The notes beneath the pieces are model-generated. The model saw only the letters and a program-made list of their open reading frames with translations, did no database searches and was not told the origin of the DNA. Positions 63,344-64,000 of a stretch of 64,000 nucleotides of DNA are shown here, piece by piece. A program made the position numbers and the translations under genes. Position 1 is the stretch's first letter. Every line of letters begins with the position of its first letter. The stretch comes from Chelydra serpentina (taxonomy: Eukaryota > Chordata > Testudines > Chelydridae), in contig JBAIAC010000059.1 in the NCBI GenBank assembly GCA_037349315.1, forward strand, positions 30,474,501-30,538,500, read 5' to 3'.

Positions 63344-64000
63344 CTGTGGAGAGAACGAAGAGGAGGATGAGAACAGCTGTAGACAGTGCCAAGCAGACAG
63401 CTGATTTCCTTTTCCAACTGTCACAATAACCCCAAGTTAGACACCTTGCTAGAAGATGCATTCCAGCTTCACAAAAAATCTAGCCGATGTTGTCAGATAC
63501 CAGTCAGGTGATGTAAGGCTATTACATTGGAAATGAGCACCTCACCATGCCAGAAAGGAGGAACAGATATGTTAGCAGGTCAACACGTTGTGACGGTATT
63601 ATTCTGGGATATCTACCACTGGCTAACTGGTGCACACATTTATTCCCCCAGTCCTTTTTGCTCGGGGAAAATCATCAACTATTGTGGTCGGTTCCCTGGA
63701 TGCAGGCCATGCAACAGCAAGAACAGCTAAGCAACCTCTGCTCCCACGACCAGAAAGCATGCAGCTGTAACTCCATATTTGTTCCCCCTGCTGCCTATAA
63801 ATTCCCGCACTTTAGGCAAGATGGGGGACAGATGAGATTAGACTCTTCACTGGCCCCAAGTGTTGACCACATCTCAACTCACAAGGAAGGAATGGGACAG
63901 TTGTTCATGTGAAGTGAGTCCAGTGCCCCCCTATCTCTGCCAATTTTCACCAAGAACGTTAGCTGGGCTTTACAAGCTCATCAGTATTTTGTCTTGAGAT

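Noticed and set aside
63344..64000. KDM2A exon 2 with the usual start Met
   Set aside because: No frame resembling the expected 14 residues and no matching donor; it must lie beyond the window.

Overview
The window is vertebrate genomic DNA, most probably from a cryptodiran turtle. It carries several 5'-truncated CR1 LINEs, four copies of the tRNA-headed Pol III SINE whose 3' tail matches the CR1 tail, and many hAT, Tigger and PIF/Harbinger elements. Species cannot be named from the sequence alone.

One host gene dominates. KDM2A (FBXL11/JHDM1A, a CXXC-targeted H3K36 demethylase) lies on the minus strand from beyond the right edge to its poly(A) site near 19,095. Nineteen coding exons were placed one by one from splice sites and reading phase (63,343 down to 21,786). 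Together they encode 1,147 residues. Only the short first coding exon (14 residues in human, from memory) should lie outside the window. I number exons as in the 21-exon human gene, so the first exon seen here is exon 3. The JmjC iron ligands, the eight CXXC cysteines, the PHD finger, the F-box and the leucine-rich repeats are all present, so the gene looks intact and functional.

Two parts of KDM2A go beyond a standard exon list. A 225-bp phase 0-0 open exon (27,310-27,534) sits between the PHD exon and the linker exon and could add 75 basic residues. A CpG-rich, unrepetitive stretch in intron 12 (about 32,090-33,000) lies where the promoter of the short, JmjC-less KDM2A isoform is expected. 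The start Met of that isoform is conserved in exon 14.

Layout: 1-4,700 is SINEs plus a decayed PIF/Harbinger transposon with two convergent genes (MADF/Myb-SANT-like and DDE transposase). It was later hit by a CR1 3' end and a SINE. 4,700-9,920 is non-coding and partly C-rich. 9,946-13,586 is two CR1 elements tail to tail. 13,590-19,090 is intergenic DNA with old LINE remnants. 19,095-21,785 is the KDM2A 3' UTR. 21,786-64,000 is the KDM2A exons and introns. The introns hold two large CR1 copies (one interrupted by a hAT element with a CpG-dense minisatellite, the other by a solo LTR), further hAT, Tigger and Harbinger-type elements, and a 69-bp hairpin insertion with a perfect 12-bp target duplication.
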